Below are positions 7,726-16,962 of a stretch of 64,000 nucleotides of DNA, in pieces. Position numbers and translations under genes: made by a program. Source of the DNA: Rossellomorea aquimaris (GTDB lineage: Bacteria; Bacillota; Bacilli; Bacillales; Fictibacillaceae); NCBI GenBank assembly GCA_020524245.1, contig JAIVLN010000001.1:1116001-1180000 (forward strand), read 5' to 3'. The notes under the pieces were generated by a model, which did no database searches, was not told the DNA's origin, and saw only the letters and a list, made by a program, of their open reading frames with translations. How positions within the stretch are numbered: the stretch's first letter is position 1; each line of letters starts with the position of its first letter.

Positions 7726-9339
7726 ATGTCCGCAACACTTGAACCATCAAAACATACAAAGAAAAGCAAAAAGCCTATCTTCATCTCTTTAGCCTTAATC
7801 GTGCTTCTTGGCATTAGCGCAACCGTATATGCCCTTTTCTTTGACCTAAGTGCAAAAGAAACCTATTTCCTTGCTGAGAAGAAGACGATGGAACAAACGT
7901 CTGAAGATTTTAACCAAATGTTCGCTGTAAACAAAGATCTTGCTTCAAAAACGTTAGAGGAACCATCTGATTCCTCTCTAAACTTAAGCCTGCAAAGTAT
8001 TCAAGGTCTCGAGGCAATCGATCCGAACATCGCAATGTTCAGCTCTTTTCTGAATCAAGTCCAGCTAAATGTGAATACTCAGCTCGATCCCGAGAAAAAC
8101 GAGGGTCTATTCGAATTAAAAGCCGGAATGGGTGGAACAGAGCTAGTAAAAGCAGCAGCTTATCAGTCTGACGAAGTTGTGGGAGTAAATGTACCCCTAC
8201 TTTACGATCAATACGTTTACATGAACAACAATGATTTTGGTAAAGTCATGTCCGAAATGGATCCAACTTATAATGGTCCGGAAAAGCTTGATAACTTTGT
8301 AAAACTTCAATTGGAGTCCATGCAAAATCAAGAAAAACTGAAAGAACACGCTGAAGAATACGGTAAGTTCGTTTTTGATTCAATAAAAGATGAAAATGTA
8401 ACCATGGAGGATGGTGTAGAATTCGAGGGTGAGAAGTACCGACAGTTGACTCTTAAGCTATCCGAAAAGGAAACGAAAGAACTGTTGAAAGCTCTTCTTC
8501 AAAAGATCCGTAATGACGATGAGCTTCTCGATCTCTACATTGGACAGGATATGATGACGAGTTATATGAACTCAAACATGGATGATGTTGATGTTAAGAA
8601 GGAATTCAAAACCATGTTGGAAGAGGCAGAAAATGCCCTTGACGATGTAAATATTCCTGAAGGCTTAACAAGTGTAATTCTGATTGACAATGATAAGATG
8701 ATTGTCAAACGGGATGTTACAATTAAAATGGGAGACGACACTGAAGTCATCAATTTTAACCTTTCTACTCATGCCCTTCGAACTGAGAACGTTGTTACAG
8801 ACGGAAAATGGGAGTTGAACCTGTTCCCTGAAGGCAGCGAGAACCAAGAATATGTAAAAGTTCTCCTTGAAATGAAAGGTGAAAATAAAGCCGAAGACGA
8901 TATGAAACGTGACATTACAGGAACATTCGCATTTGCAGAAGCAGGTCAAGTAACCGGTGCCAATGTCAATGCTACTCTTACCGGTAGCCCAGAAGACATG
9001 GAAGGACAATTTGAACTCTCAATAGAGAATGCTATGCAACCAATTCCTCCAATTAAAGGCCACTTTACTCGCAAAGTGAATGATGATCTTGAAAATGGCA
9101 TGTACTCTACCGACGGTGAATTTGGTTTAGAGATGGATCCTGGTCTTGGTTCACCGATCAACGTCGTTTTCGATTATGAAGCAAAAACAGCATTTAAGGA
9201 ACAACTTAAGTTTCCAAGCGTACAAGAAGACGGCGTTAATGTTGCCGAATTGAATCAACAAGAAAAAGAACAGCTTATGATGGATATTCAATCGCGAATT
9301 GAAGGTCTTATGATGAATGGACCACAGCTTCCATTCTAA
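7726..9339 (+). CDS. Membrane-anchored extracytoplasmic protein linked to an ABC-2 exporter (DUF6583-like)
   Basis: 537 aa: a basic N-terminus (KHTKKSKK), one membrane helix at about residues 17-38, then a long, acidic, mostly beta-like exterior domain without cysteines. From memory it resembles DUF6583, but I am not certain. Strong start: AATAGGAGGAG 6 nt before the ATG. It lies 80 nt upstream of, and in line with, two ABC-2 permeases and an ATPase, so it may be an accessory or substrate-holding subunit. A weak hairpin separates it from them and could set lower expression of the transporter. Confidence 0.6.
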   Translation: MSATLEPSKHTKKSKKPIFISLALIVLLGISATVYALFFDLSAKETYFLAEKKTMEQTSEDFNQMFAVNKDLASKTLEEPSDSSLNLSLQSIQGLEAIDPNIAMFSSFLNQVQLNVNTQLDPEKNEGLFELKAGMGGTELVKAAAYQSDEVVGVNVPLLYDQYVYMNNNDFGKVMSEMDPTYNGPEKLDNFVKLQLESMQNQEKLKEHAEEYGKFVFDSIKDENVTMEDGVEFEGEKYRQLTLKLSEKETKELLKALLQKIRNDDELLDLYIGQDMMTSYMNSNMDDVDVKKEFKTMLEEAENALDDVNIPEGLTSVILIDNDKMIVKRDVTIKMGDDTEVINFNLSTHALRTENVVTDGKWELNLFPEGSENQEYVKVLLEMKGENKAEDDMKRDITGTFAFAEAGQVTGANVNATLTGSPEDMEGQFELSIENAMQPIPPIKGHFTRKVNDDLENGMYSTDGEFGLEMDPGLGSPINVVFDYEAKTAFKEQLKFPSVQEDGVNVAELNQQEKEQLMMDIQSRIEGLMMNGPQLPF

Positions 9340-9352
9340 AGTATCAACTATT

Positions 9353-9390
9353 GGCAAGTGTCCGAGTCTACTCTGCACTTGCCTTCTTTA
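9353..9390 (+). terminator. Possible partial terminator between anchored protein and ABC genes
   Basis: GGCAAGTG pairs with CACTTGCC across a 15-nt loop and is followed by TTCTTTAT. It is short, so read-through into the transporter genes is likely. Confidence 0.5.
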
Positions 9391-9418
9391 TACATAGATT
9401 ACGTTTAGGGGCAGAATC

Positions 9419-10627
9419 ATGAGGGCGATTACACTTACAAAAACACAATTAAATGAGATCTTCCACAAACCGATTGCATGGATGGTCCTATTCATTATGC
9501 CTTTCGCATTAATCGCCTTTTTACTTTATGGCTTAGAGCATGTGTTAAAATCCGAATCTCTCTTACCTCCATTTGAGGTTGCAATTGTCGACGAAGACGA
9601 TACATTCGGTACACGTATCCTGATCCAGGATTTTCAAAGCGACGAAGAGCTTAGTCAACTCGTTACCTTTCGGCTGGTGGAGGAGAAAAAAGCCCAAATG
9701 CTGTTGATGGAAAATAAAATCGCAGCCATCCTTAAAGTTCCAGAAGGCTTCACGCATGGCATTCAGTACGGTGACAACATACCGGTCACCGTGATTGGTA
9801 ATGCACAACGTCCTTTCCAAGCCAGCTTGTTTCGCGAAATGATGAACAGCTCTGCAGACTATGTGAGTGCAGCACAGAGTGGCGTAAACACCATCTACGA
9901 TTATATGATTGAAGCTGGAATCAGTCAGGATGACACATTGAAAGTCGTTAACCCTTTAATACAAGATTTCACGACGTTTGCTTTAAACCGAGAGCAGATG
10001 TTTGAAAAAGAGGTCGTAACAGCCTTCCAAGGGGTGTCCGCTCTTAAGTATTACAGCGTCTCCGGTCTTATCTTTCTGCTTTTATTGACGGGCTTATTGG
10101 CAATGAGTTTAACGAGTGCAACGAATACCAAAATTGAAGAAAGACTTCGAACGTTCGGTGTTTCCACTGCCACTCACATCATCAGTGCTTTTTTGACATT
10201 ATTTATGATTTTGTTCCTACAATCTTTGCTTGTCATAGTAGGATTATATGTTCTCACTGATTTGAACGTGACGACACATATTGGTTGGAGCACACTTGCG
10301 ATTTTGACGACTGTTCTGGTCACAACCGCATGGTATACCTTTTTATCTAACTTACCTTTGTCGTCTGGCATGAAGTTTTTTACCGGTTTTCTCGGATTGC
10401 TACTGTTCACCGCAGTTGGAAGCCTCGTTTTTCCGGAGTCATACTACACTGGTTTCCTTTCATGGCTTAACCTATCAACATTGACACATTGGCTTCATTC
10501 GGTACTCATCCACTCTTTGTTCATCGAAAATGTCGAGATTCTCTATTCAAGTTTAGGTGTTTTAGCCGGAATGACAGGCGTCCTTCTGTTTAGCGCATTC
10601 CTTCTAAGGCAGGTGAAACAAACATGA
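9419..10627 (+). CDS. ABC-2 type exporter permease
   Basis: 402 aa with the ABC2 membrane pattern: one N-terminal helix (about residues 18-38), a large extracellular domain (40-210) containing AIVDEDDTFG, then five hydrophobic segments in the C-terminal half. The partner permease starts inside the last codons (ATGA overlap of 4 nt). The two permeases and the ATPase downstream form one complete exporter. Substrate unknown; drugs, lipids or peptides are all possible for this class. Confidence 0.85.
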   Translation: MRAITLTKTQLNEIFHKPIAWMVLFIMPFALIAFLLYGLEHVLKSESLLPPFEVAIVDEDDTFGTRILIQDFQSDEELSQLVTFRLVEEKKAQMLLMENKIAAILKVPEGFTHGIQYGDNIPVTVIGNAQRPFQASLFREMMNSSADYVSAAQSGVNTIYDYMIEAGISQDDTLKVVNPLIQDFTTFALNREQMFEKEVVTAFQGVSALKYYSVSGLIFLLLLTGLLAMSLTSATNTKIEERLRTFGVSTATHIISAFLTLFMILFLQSLLVIVGLYVLTDLNVTTHIGWSTLAILTTVLVTTAWYTFLSNLPLSSGMKFFTGFLGLLLFTAVGSLVFPESYYTGFLSWLNLSTLTHWLHSVLIHSLFIENVEILYSSLGVLAGMTGVLLFSAFLLRQVKQT

Positions 10628-11763
10628 AGCTCTGGCATTTCATCCGACTTAGATGGAAAATTGTCGTTAGTAACCGTTGGCAATTTCTCACGATGCTGCT
10701 GGCACCATTGTTCATATTCCTTGGGACAGAACAGTTGCTTACGAAAGGCTCTGACAATCTGAAAATCCCTGTAATCCTGGTTGCTGAAGAACAGAACGAA
10801 ACAACTGAAACGATTATCCAGCGGATCAAGGAGAATGAAACCCTTCATACTCATGTAAAACCAAAAGCTGAAGCTTTGAAGATGTTAGAACGAAGCGAAG
10901 CAGAAGTGGCAGTGGTTTTCACGAAAGGCATCGAAGAACACCTGAAAAAAGGGGAAATCAAAGGTGTTATTCATTTGTATGAAGCACCAAATGCAATTGC
11001 GACGGGACTTATTCAAGAGTACGTTGCAAGTGAAATAATACGTTTTGCAACGAATGGAAAAGCTGCGACTTACATGGCAAAAGAGTTCAATGTTGAAAAC
11101 ATGTATGAGTACGCGTGGAATTACGCGGATCAACAATGGGAACCGAAACCGTTAATGACGGTGAACTATGAGACTTCTGGGCAACCACCATCCAGTGTAA
11201 AGCCGTCAAAAACGATTCCCCCTCTTTTGTACGGTCTTTTGAGCATCTATATCATGCTCATCAGCTTCTACCATCAAACATGGGTGATGACGGATCGTAT
11301 TAATGGTCTTTCTACCCGAACAGGAATGTTTGGTGCGAACCGATTAATGAGATCTTTTGGAAACCTTATCGGAGCACTCACACTAGTGGTGGTCACCATT
11401 TTACCTGTGGGACTATACTTGTTCATGGAGAGCAATCTTATTAGTAATATGACTCTCATTTCAGGGTACATCTTCGCTTGTATTGGTATTAGTTTCTTAT
11501 TGGCAAATCTTTTTACCGGTGCTCTCTTTTATTATCTTGTAGCAATAGGTGTGACTTTCTTGAGCGGTGTCATTGGAGGAAGTTTTATAAAGATAAGTGA
11601 ATTTTCAGTGAGATTAGCAAATGCGTCAACATTTACACCACAGCATTGGTTATTCCATGGACTAGCAAGCTCACAGAGCACGCCTGCACTTACCATTCTG
11701 CTTCTCACCGGATCCGGTATGATTATTTTAGGATTAGCGATAGGAGCCATTCGACATGATTGA
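10624..11763 (+). CDS. ABC-2 type exporter permease, second subunit
   Basis: 379 aa with the same plan as the preceding permease: one N-terminal helix near residues 19-37, an extracellular domain to about residue 195, and five to six helices after it. It overlaps the previous gene by 4 nt and the ATPase gene by 8 nt, so all three are translationally coupled. The two permeases are only distantly similar, which points to a heterodimeric membrane part. Confidence 0.85.
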   Translation: MKLWHFIRLRWKIVVSNRWQFLTMLLAPLFIFLGTEQLLTKGSDNLKIPVILVAEEQNETTETIIQRIKENETLHTHVKPKAEALKMLERSEAEVAVVFTKGIEEHLKKGEIKGVIHLYEAPNAIATGLIQEYVASEIIRFATNGKAATYMAKEFNVENMYEYAWNYADQQWEPKPLMTVNYETSGQPPSSVKPSKTIPPLLYGLLSIYIMLISFYHQTWVMTDRINGLSTRTGMFGANRLMRSFGNLIGALTLVVVTILPVGLYLFMESNLISNMTLISGYIFACIGISFLLANLFTGALFYYLVAIGVTFLSGVIGGSFIKISEFSVRLANASTFTPQHWLFHGLASSQSTPALTILLLTGSGMIILGLAIGAIRHD

Positions 11764-12463
11764 GCTTAGAAATGTTCACAAACAATACAAACAGAAAAAT
11801 GTAGTCAAAGGTGTCGACCTGATGATCCCACAAGGTGCACGCGTTGGTTTCGTCGGTCCAAACGGTGCTGGTAAATCAACCTTGATGAAAATGATTGCAA
11901 CACTTGTGAAACCCACGAGTGGAGACATTTTTGTCAACGGTCAGTCTGTGATACGAAAGAAGAAACAGATTCGTAAACGGATTGGATATGTGCCGCAAGA
12001 CATCGCGCTCCACTCTTCCATTTCGGTAAAAGACAACCTGATTTTCTGGGCAGGGATGGCACCTAGATCTGTGTCCGACGAGTGGATCATCAAGCTTTTG
12101 GATATGGTCGGTCTGCGTGATCAACTCCATAAACGGGTTGATAAGCTTTCAGGCGGTATGCAACGGAAGCTCAATATCATTGTTGCTCTCCTGCACGACC
12201 CTGAGCTTTTAATCATGGACGAACCGACTGTAGGAATAGATATCCCGTCTAAAACGGAGATTGTTACTTTTCTCAATGCATTAGGACCCAACAAAACGAT
12301 TCTGTTTTCATCCCATGACTTGCAGGAAATTGAAATGTTTTGTCATTTTATTTTAGTCTTAGATGATGGCATTTTAAGACATTACAGTGCAATAAACGAA
12401 CTTCCATATACACAGAATCCGACACAAGAGCTACTGAAACACCTACAAATCATCCGAGCTTAA
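11756..12463 (+). CDS. ABC exporter ATP-binding subunit
   Basis: 235-aa ATPase driving the two permeases before it. Walker A is GPNGAGKST (about residues 36-44), the Q-loop is YVPQDIALH, the signature is LSGGMQRKL, Walker B is LLIMDEPTVGID and the switch histidine is in FSSHD. It is short, ending soon after the switch region, as is common for DrrA/YhaQ-type exporters. Last gene of the operon; a long hairpin terminator follows. Confidence 0.93.
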   Translation: MIELRNVHKQYKQKNVVKGVDLMIPQGARVGFVGPNGAGKSTLMKMIATLVKPTSGDIFVNGQSVIRKKKQIRKRIGYVPQDIALHSSISVKDNLIFWAGMAPRSVSDEWIIKLLDMVGLRDQLHKRVDKLSGGMQRKLNIIVALLHDPELLIMDEPTVGIDIPSKTEIVTFLNALGPNKTILFSSHDLQEIEMFCHFILVLDDGILRHYSAINELPYTQNPTQELLKHLQIIRA

Positions 12464-12493
12464 GTGTTCAATCAAACGTTTGTTTAATCCATT

Positions 12494-12545
12494 ACCTCCA
12501 TTTTGTAGTAATATATGATAATTACTCGAATGGAGGTTTTCCCCA
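12494..12545 (+). terminator. Terminator of the ABC exporter operon, next to a TCAAACGTTTG palindrome
   Basis: ACCTCCATT (12494-12502) pairs with AATGGAGGT (12529-12537), with a second inner stem GTAGTAAT/ATTACT, then TTTTCCCC. Just before it, 12469-12486, lies a solo copy of the AATCAAACGTTTGTTT palindrome that recurs elsewhere in the window. Confidence 0.65.
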
Positions 12546-12720
12546 TATTATTTTTAAGTAACATTCCATATTTCCTAGCCACAAGCACCTACATATTGCT
12601 CGAATATATTTGGAAATTAGTATTCATGAACCCGTTAGTTCTTTGGACCTATTCAACAAAAACCTCTTAATTGGGTCTTAATACCTTTTAGATTTCGACA
12701 ATGTTTTCTTTGTATATTAA

Positions 12721-12749
12721 TTTACATTGACATTCCCTTTCTGTATACT
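12721..12749 (+). promoter_or_regulatory. Sigma-A promoter of the first DUF3846-like gene
   Basis: TTTACA (12721-12726), 17-bp spacer, TATACT (12744-12749). The predicted start point is only about 12 nt before the TTG start codon, leaving a very short leader. The same layout precedes the paralogue at 15148. Confidence 0.7.
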
Positions 12750-12767
12750 TTGAATTAAGGGGATAAT

Positions 12768-13127
12768 TTGGAAAAGGTGGGACTTAAGTTGGGGAATAAA
12801 AAGATTACAGTCGTACTTGTAAATCAGGGACAGCTCCCTCAGACGACAACGATAGATACACATCTATCATATATGGAATCTCTTGTGGATGGACCTGTTA
12901 GTGTCGAACGTTTTTTCGTCAGTGGATACAGATTAGTCAGTAGTATTGATGAAGGTTTTGGCTACGAAGATCAAACGTTGCCAGATGGTACATATTTTAT
13001 AGCAAGATACCACACAGACTTCGAAGATATGTCGATTGAAGAAGCTGAAGAAATTAAGAAAATCATTCGAGACAGAGCTAAAAAACGCAAGAAAAATAGA
13101 GGGATATTATCTATTTTCAAAAGATAA
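12768..13127 (+). CDS. DUF3846-like small protein, paralogue A
   Basis: 119 aa starting at TTG with AAGGGG 5 nt upstream. The core VVLVNQGQLPQTTTID, a hydrophobic-acidic stretch with SVERFFVSGYRLV, and the DEGFGYE...LPDGTYF turn resemble the DUF3846 fold, often found in phage, plasmid and Firmicute genomes with no known role. The C-terminus is strongly basic (RDRAKKRKKNRG) and ends LSIFKR. A second copy about 60% identical by eye lies at 15148-15483 with the same promoter layout and the same basic tail, so the pair arose by duplication. Confidence 0.7.
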   Translation: MEKVGLKLGNKKITVVLVNQGQLPQTTTIDTHLSYMESLVDGPVSVERFFVSGYRLVSSIDEGFGYEDQTLPDGTYFIARYHTDFEDMSIEEAEEIKKIIRDRAKKRKKNRGILSIFKR

Positions 13128-13153
13128 AAGCTATCTTAATTGATAGCTTTTTA
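13126..13153 (+). terminator. Terminator of DUF3846-like gene A
   Basis: AAAGCTATC and GATAGCTTT pair across a 6-nt loop and are followed by a T run, directly after the stop codon. Confidence 0.75.
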
Positions 13154-13218
13154 TATTTATAGGTGTTTGTACCTATCTTGGTTTTTTAGAATATCTTTTG
13201 CTTCGAATCTTTGTATTG

Positions 13219-13893
13219 CTAATAAAGTACTTCTGCTCTCTCTTTACTCATTATTTTATATGAGGATCTATCCTTCTCTTTTGAAAACAAAATTTCTGCC
13301 CCATTGTTATATGTGATCGAAATTTTACCATTATTCATGGATGTGTTGTTCTTGATCATATGTAGGAAAACAGCTTCTGCAGTCAATTTTTTCGTATCAT
13401 TTCCTTTATCTCTTAATACAATAAATTCAAGTTCTTGTTTTAGTTCCGTGACTTTATATTTACCCCAATCATCCTTAAGGTTTTGCCAGTGTGCAACACC
13501 CTCTGAACCTGGGGCAAAATGATTCATATGTTCAGCTAGCGAATAAATGATAGTTTTAGACGTCTCTTGGGTTCCGTCACTCGCTTTATAAAATTGTCGC
13601 CCCAAAATGGTATCATAATTCACCACAAAATCATTATCTGTATCTTCAAAGCTAATACCGAGAATATCTTTTCCCCTAACCTTTGGGATGACCTTCCATT
13701 CTACTACTGCAACTACATGGTAATACCCATCACCTAGTTCTTGGATACGAAACGTTATGTCTTTATTCGCTTCCGAAGGGCCTTTACCATCATTTAGGAA
13801 GTTACCAATACTGAGTGCTCCGTTTCCAAAGTACATGAACCCAATCAGTATGATTAAACCAAGTGCTATCCCTAACCAATACTTGTTCTTCAA
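13219..13893 (-). CDS. Membrane-anchored protein of unknown function
   Basis: About 224 aa from a TTG at 13893, chosen because GTAGGAGGGG lies 6 nt upstream; the open frame continues 10 codons further. One N-terminal helix (residues 5-22) anchors an extracytoplasmic domain with no cysteines and several aromatic beta-like stretches (FRIQELGDGYYHVVAVVEWK). I recognise no family. It faces the DUF3846-like gene A convergently and seems to be a single-gene unit. Confidence 0.6.
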   Translation of the reverse strand: MKNKYWLGIALGLIILIGFMYFGNGALSIGNFLNDGKGPSEANKDITFRIQELGDGYYHVVAVVEWKVIPKVRGKDILGISFEDTDNDFVVNYDTILGRQFYKASDGTQETSKTIIYSLAEHMNHFAPGSEGVAHWQNLKDDWGKYKVTELKQELEFIVLRDKGNDTKKLTAEAVFLHMIKNNTSMNNGKISITYNNGAEILFSKEKDRSSYKIMSKERAEVLY

Positions 13894-14006
13894 TACATCC
13901 CCTCCTACTTTTATCTTTATCATACATAAATAGACTTATCTTTTCACTAATATTTTCCATATGTGGTGTTTTTAATGTAGTCCTGAAGATTCTCTTTGAT
14001 ACCAAA

Positions 14007-14040
14007 AGAACCCTCTAGATTCAGTTAGAGGGTTCTGTGT
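14007..14040 (-). terminator. Terminator of the anchored SGNH-like gene
   Basis: AGAACCCTCTA and TAGAGGGTTCT form an 11-bp perfect stem; the minus strand continues TTTTGG. It lies 15 nt beyond the stop of the leftward gene at 14055. Confidence 0.75.
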
Positions 14041-14054
14041 TTCTCTATTATTTG

Positions 14055-14864
14055 TTATTTTCCAGTAAAGTAATTTACGATATATTCTGCCCATAATTGA
14101 TTGCCTTCATCATTTGGACCTGAAATATCTTCTAAAACATAATTCTTAATCTCTTCATCAGATACAGACGGCCAGTTTTCCCAATGATTGAGATATGTGA
14201 CACCCTCTTCTTCAGCATATTGCTCCAATCGATCGACCTGTGTTGCATAAAGTGTCGGCTCAAAAATAGGATGTGGTGGCTGTACCATAAATACTATATT
14301 TTCATTCGCTTTTGTTAATTGTCTCTTCAAAATTCGAATACTGTCGATCGTATCGTCAATATTTATATCCACATTATCATTTAATAAAAATGGCTCCAAA
14401 ATTACGATATCCGGCTGGTCATCAATAATGGAATACATTTCATCCTTCCGAATCGCATAAATAGAAAACTCATCTCCAAAACTATGATTCTGAATGGAAA
14501 ATACGCCTTCCCCGTATGCATGATCTAAACCTGCCTGAACTAGTTCCGGCCAAGGTTGTTCCCCTTTTGTCTGAGCTCCTGAGCCGATGATTGCCACATC
14601 CAACGTTTCTCCGGAAGCTACAGCATCCTTTACTATTATAGCAGCCTTTTCTTCCAGGTTCTGTGTAAGATCGGCCAGATTTACTTGTTGATCTTCTCGC
14701 TGTTCACCCTCTATTTGTTCAGCAGTAACTTCTTCATTCTCTTCAATTACTTCATCATTTGCAGAAACAATAGAATCGTTAATTTTCATCTTCCAGTGTA
14801 TATGTCCAAAAACAATTGCCCCGATCGACAATAGAATAGCCATTATGTATAAAAACCTTTTCAT
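14055..14864 (-). CDS. Membrane-anchored SGNH/GDSL hydrolase-like protein with altered catalytic block
   Basis: About 269 aa from the ATG at 14864 (AAGGGGG 5 nt upstream; the frame is open 19 codons further). An N-terminal helix is followed by a Glu-rich linker and an SGNH fold: block I appears as VAIIGSGAQTKGEQPWP, with Ser in the nucleophile position. At the C-terminus the expected DxxHPN reads DISGPNDEGNQLW, so the catalytic His position is Gly. It may be inactive or use another base. Relatives act on acetyl or acyl groups of wall polymers; the substrate here is unknown. Confidence 0.7.
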   Translation of the reverse strand: MKRFLYIMAILLSIGAIVFGHIHWKMKINDSIVSANDEVIEENEEVTAEQIEGEQREDQQVNLADLTQNLEEKAAIIVKDAVASGETLDVAIIGSGAQTKGEQPWPELVQAGLDHAYGEGVFSIQNHSFGDEFSIYAIRKDEMYSIIDDQPDIVILEPFLLNDNVDINIDDTIDSIRILKRQLTKANENIVFMVQPPHPIFEPTLYATQVDRLEQYAEEEGVTYLNHWENWPSVSDEEIKNYVLEDISGPNDEGNQLWAEYIVNYFTGK

Positions 14865-15078
14865 CTTTTCCCCCTTATTTCCGACAATTTCCTCCCTATT
14901 ATACCATTTATTATATTGCATTATATATCATATTTTGTCAAAAAACGCCACAAGCTTTTGTCTCATAATCCCATTATTTGTTATTATTTCCCGATATCAC
15001 TCAATGGATTATACGGATCATCCCAATACTTAGGATATTACTCCTGATTTAATTCGACAGAAGAAGCGAAAACTAGTG

Positions 15079-15107
15079 ATTTACACCCACTTAACTCTTC
15101 TCTATAA
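15079..15107 (+). promoter_or_regulatory. Sigma-A promoter of DUF3846-like gene B
   Basis: TTTACA (15079-15084), 17-bp spacer, consensus TATAAT (15102-15107). The -35 box and spacer length are the same as at paralogue A. Confidence 0.75.
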
Positions 15108-15147
15108 TAAAGTTATTAGAAAATTCTGGGAAAGGCGGACTTCATAA

Positions 15148-15483
15148 ATGGAGGAGAAGCAAATCACGGTCGTACTGGTCAAGTCAGGACAAAAACCAGA
15201 AGTTACGTACATTCCAAATGATTTACCTTACTTTGAAAAACTTGTAGATGGACCTGCAAGTGTTGAACGCTTTTTCATAAGTGGGTATCGATTGGTCTGT
15301 AGTGTTGATGAAGGTTTTGGTTATGAAGGTCGACGATTGCCTACTGGTACATACTTTATCGCAAAGTATCATACATTTTTTGAGGACATGTCACGGGAAG
15401 AAGCCGGAGAAATTAAAAGAATGCTAATGGCACGTTCAAGACAACGAAAGAGAAAAGGGCTTCTATCTATATTCTCAAAATAG
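15148..15483 (+). CDS. DUF3846-like small protein, paralogue B
   Basis: 111 aa, ATG start with AAAGGCGG upstream. It aligns end to end with the protein at 12768: ITVVLVKSGQKPEVTYIP, SVERFFISGYRLVCSVDEG, LPTGTYFIAKYH, EAGEIKRMLMARSRQRKRKG and the ending LSIFSK. Like paralogue A it ends in a basic tail that could bind nucleic acid or membrane; that is a guess. A strong terminator follows directly. Confidence 0.7.
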   Translation: MEEKQITVVLVKSGQKPEVTYIPNDLPYFEKLVDGPASVERFFISGYRLVCSVDEGFGYEGRRLPTGTYFIAKYHTFFEDMSREEAGEIKRMLMARSRQRKRKGLLSIFSK

Positions 15484-15494
15484 TCAAGCTGTTG

Positions 15495-15530
15495 ACTGAT
15501 CTCATTTTGGAATGAGATCAGTTGTTTATT
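15495..15530 (+). terminator. Terminator of DUF3846-like gene B
   Basis: ACTGATCTCATT (15495-15506) pairs perfectly with AATGAGATCAGT (15511-15522), followed by TGTTTATT. Confidence 0.8.
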
Positions 15531-15588
15531 GATTGCTGTAGCAAATAAAAATATAAATATCTGAAAAATTGGAAGGAATGGTAATGGG

Positions 15589-16920
15589 ATGGTGTTGAGT
15601 AAGTTTAGAGTTTTTCTTTTGATGTTGGTTGTTCTTTTAATTAGTTTTTCCACCCTACCGCCCTCTGTCAATGCTGAAACGCAAGAAACAAGTAAGCTCG
15701 ACTATGTCGCATTAGGTGATTCTCTGGCTGTAGGAATCAATCACAAAGATGAGTTGGGTATGGGTTACAGTGACTTTCTTGCATTACAAATGAAACAGAC
15801 AAATGTTCTAGGAGATTACACGAAGCAATACGCCTACCCTGGATACACATCAGGTCAAGTCTTGGCTGACCTCAAAAGCAATGTGTTCAGACCGAACATG
15901 GATGGAAGTCCGGACACAGAGGGTATTCAAAAAACGATTAGGGAAGCAGAAGTCATTACCCTGGATGCTGGAGCGAATGACCTCTTAGCCTTCATTGAGA
16001 TTGATCCAAAAACAGGGGCTGTTTCCTTTGATGAAATAGCATTTGCAAAAGCCCTCGCACAAGTCGGTACAAACATCGGCTCAACAGTCGCTCTCATCCA
16101 CACGTTGAATCCGAATGCTGATGTATATGTAATGGGGTATTACAATTCATATCCCTACCTTCCGGATACGGAACAGCCCAAGCTTTTAGCAGCTTTAGAC
16201 AATTTGAACAAAGCGATCCAAACAGCTGCAGTCACAACTGGAGCAACATATGTCTCAACAGCTGGAACATTTAATCCGAACGGAAAAGCCTATCTGCCTA
16301 ATCCGAAAAACATCCATCCGAATGAAGCAGGATATCTCGTTCTCGCCAATGCATTCTGGCGCGAAATGGAAGTGAAGAAAGCCCAAGATTTCTCTGATGT
16401 GAAAGAACAAATGTATTCGTATGACGCAATTCAATCTCTTGTGAAAAAAGGCATTATCCTCGGGTATGGGGATGGTACATTTGGTCCAGAGGATTCAGTA
16501 CGGCGTGACCATGCTGCACAAATGCTAACGAGGAGCATCGTTTATAATCCTATCGTGCCGCCAGCCACATTCAATGATTTGTTACCAACCAATTCAGCTT
16601 TCTTAGAAATCTCGGTTCTTACACATAACAAAGTGCTAGATGGCTATCACGATGGTTCCTTCCGTCCAACATTAGATTTGACTCGTGCAGAAATGGCTAA
16701 GATCATTGTGACAGCTTTCGGTTTGAAAGGGACTGGAAAACAATTCTTCGATGACAATACCGTTGAAGAATACTGGGCATATGAGTACATTAATATCCTA
16801 GCAGAAAACGGTATATCAATCGGTGTTGGGAATAATCGGTTCCATCCTGAATACCCGGTCCAACGTGAAGAACTCGCCACTTTCATTTATCGTGTTCTTC
16901 AAATGCAAACCACAAATTAA
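15589..16920 (+). CDS. Secreted SGNH/GDSL hydrolase with three SLH domains
   Basis: 443-aa surface esterase. Signal peptide residues 1-29 (ending VNA); SGNH domain about 36-260 with the nucleophile Ser45 in VALGDSLAVG, block III DAGAND and the Asp-His block as NIHPNEAGY; then three S-layer homology repeats at about 265-320, 322-380 and 383-440 with the marker words GYGDGTFGPEDSVRRDHAAQ, GYHDGSFRPTLDLTRAEMA and FHPEYPVQREELATF. The SLH repeats should hold it on pyruvylated secondary wall polymer, so the esterase acts at the cell surface. A terminator follows; it is a single-gene unit. Confidence 0.93.
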   Translation: MVLSKFRVFLLMLVVLLISFSTLPPSVNAETQETSKLDYVALGDSLAVGINHKDELGMGYSDFLALQMKQTNVLGDYTKQYAYPGYTSGQVLADLKSNVFRPNMDGSPDTEGIQKTIREAEVITLDAGANDLLAFIEIDPKTGAVSFDEIAFAKALAQVGTNIGSTVALIHTLNPNADVYVMGYYNSYPYLPDTEQPKLLAALDNLNKAIQTAAVTTGATYVSTAGTFNPNGKAYLPNPKNIHPNEAGYLVLANAFWREMEVKKAQDFSDVKEQMYSYDAIQSLVKKGIILGYGDGTFGPEDSVRRDHAAQMLTRSIVYNPIVPPATFNDLLPTNSAFLEISVLTHNKVLDGYHDGSFRPTLDLTRAEMAKIIVTAFGLKGTGKQFFDDNTVEEYWAYEYINILAENGISIGVGNNRFHPEYPVQREELATFIYRVLQMQTTN

Positions 16921-16931
16921 TGTAGCATCAT

Positions 16932-16962
16932 AAAAGCAGAGCGAAAAGTGCTCTGCTTTTTC
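16932..16962 (+). terminator. Terminator of the SGNH-SLH gene
   Basis: AAAAGCAGAGC and GCTCTGCTTTT pair across a 7-nt loop, with a T tract on the plus strand. Confidence 0.8.

Noticed and set aside
8562-9378. Several long minus-strand frames under the anchored protein gene at 7726
   Set aside because: They are antisense to a gene with clear coding features, overlap one another, and lack ribosome binding sites.
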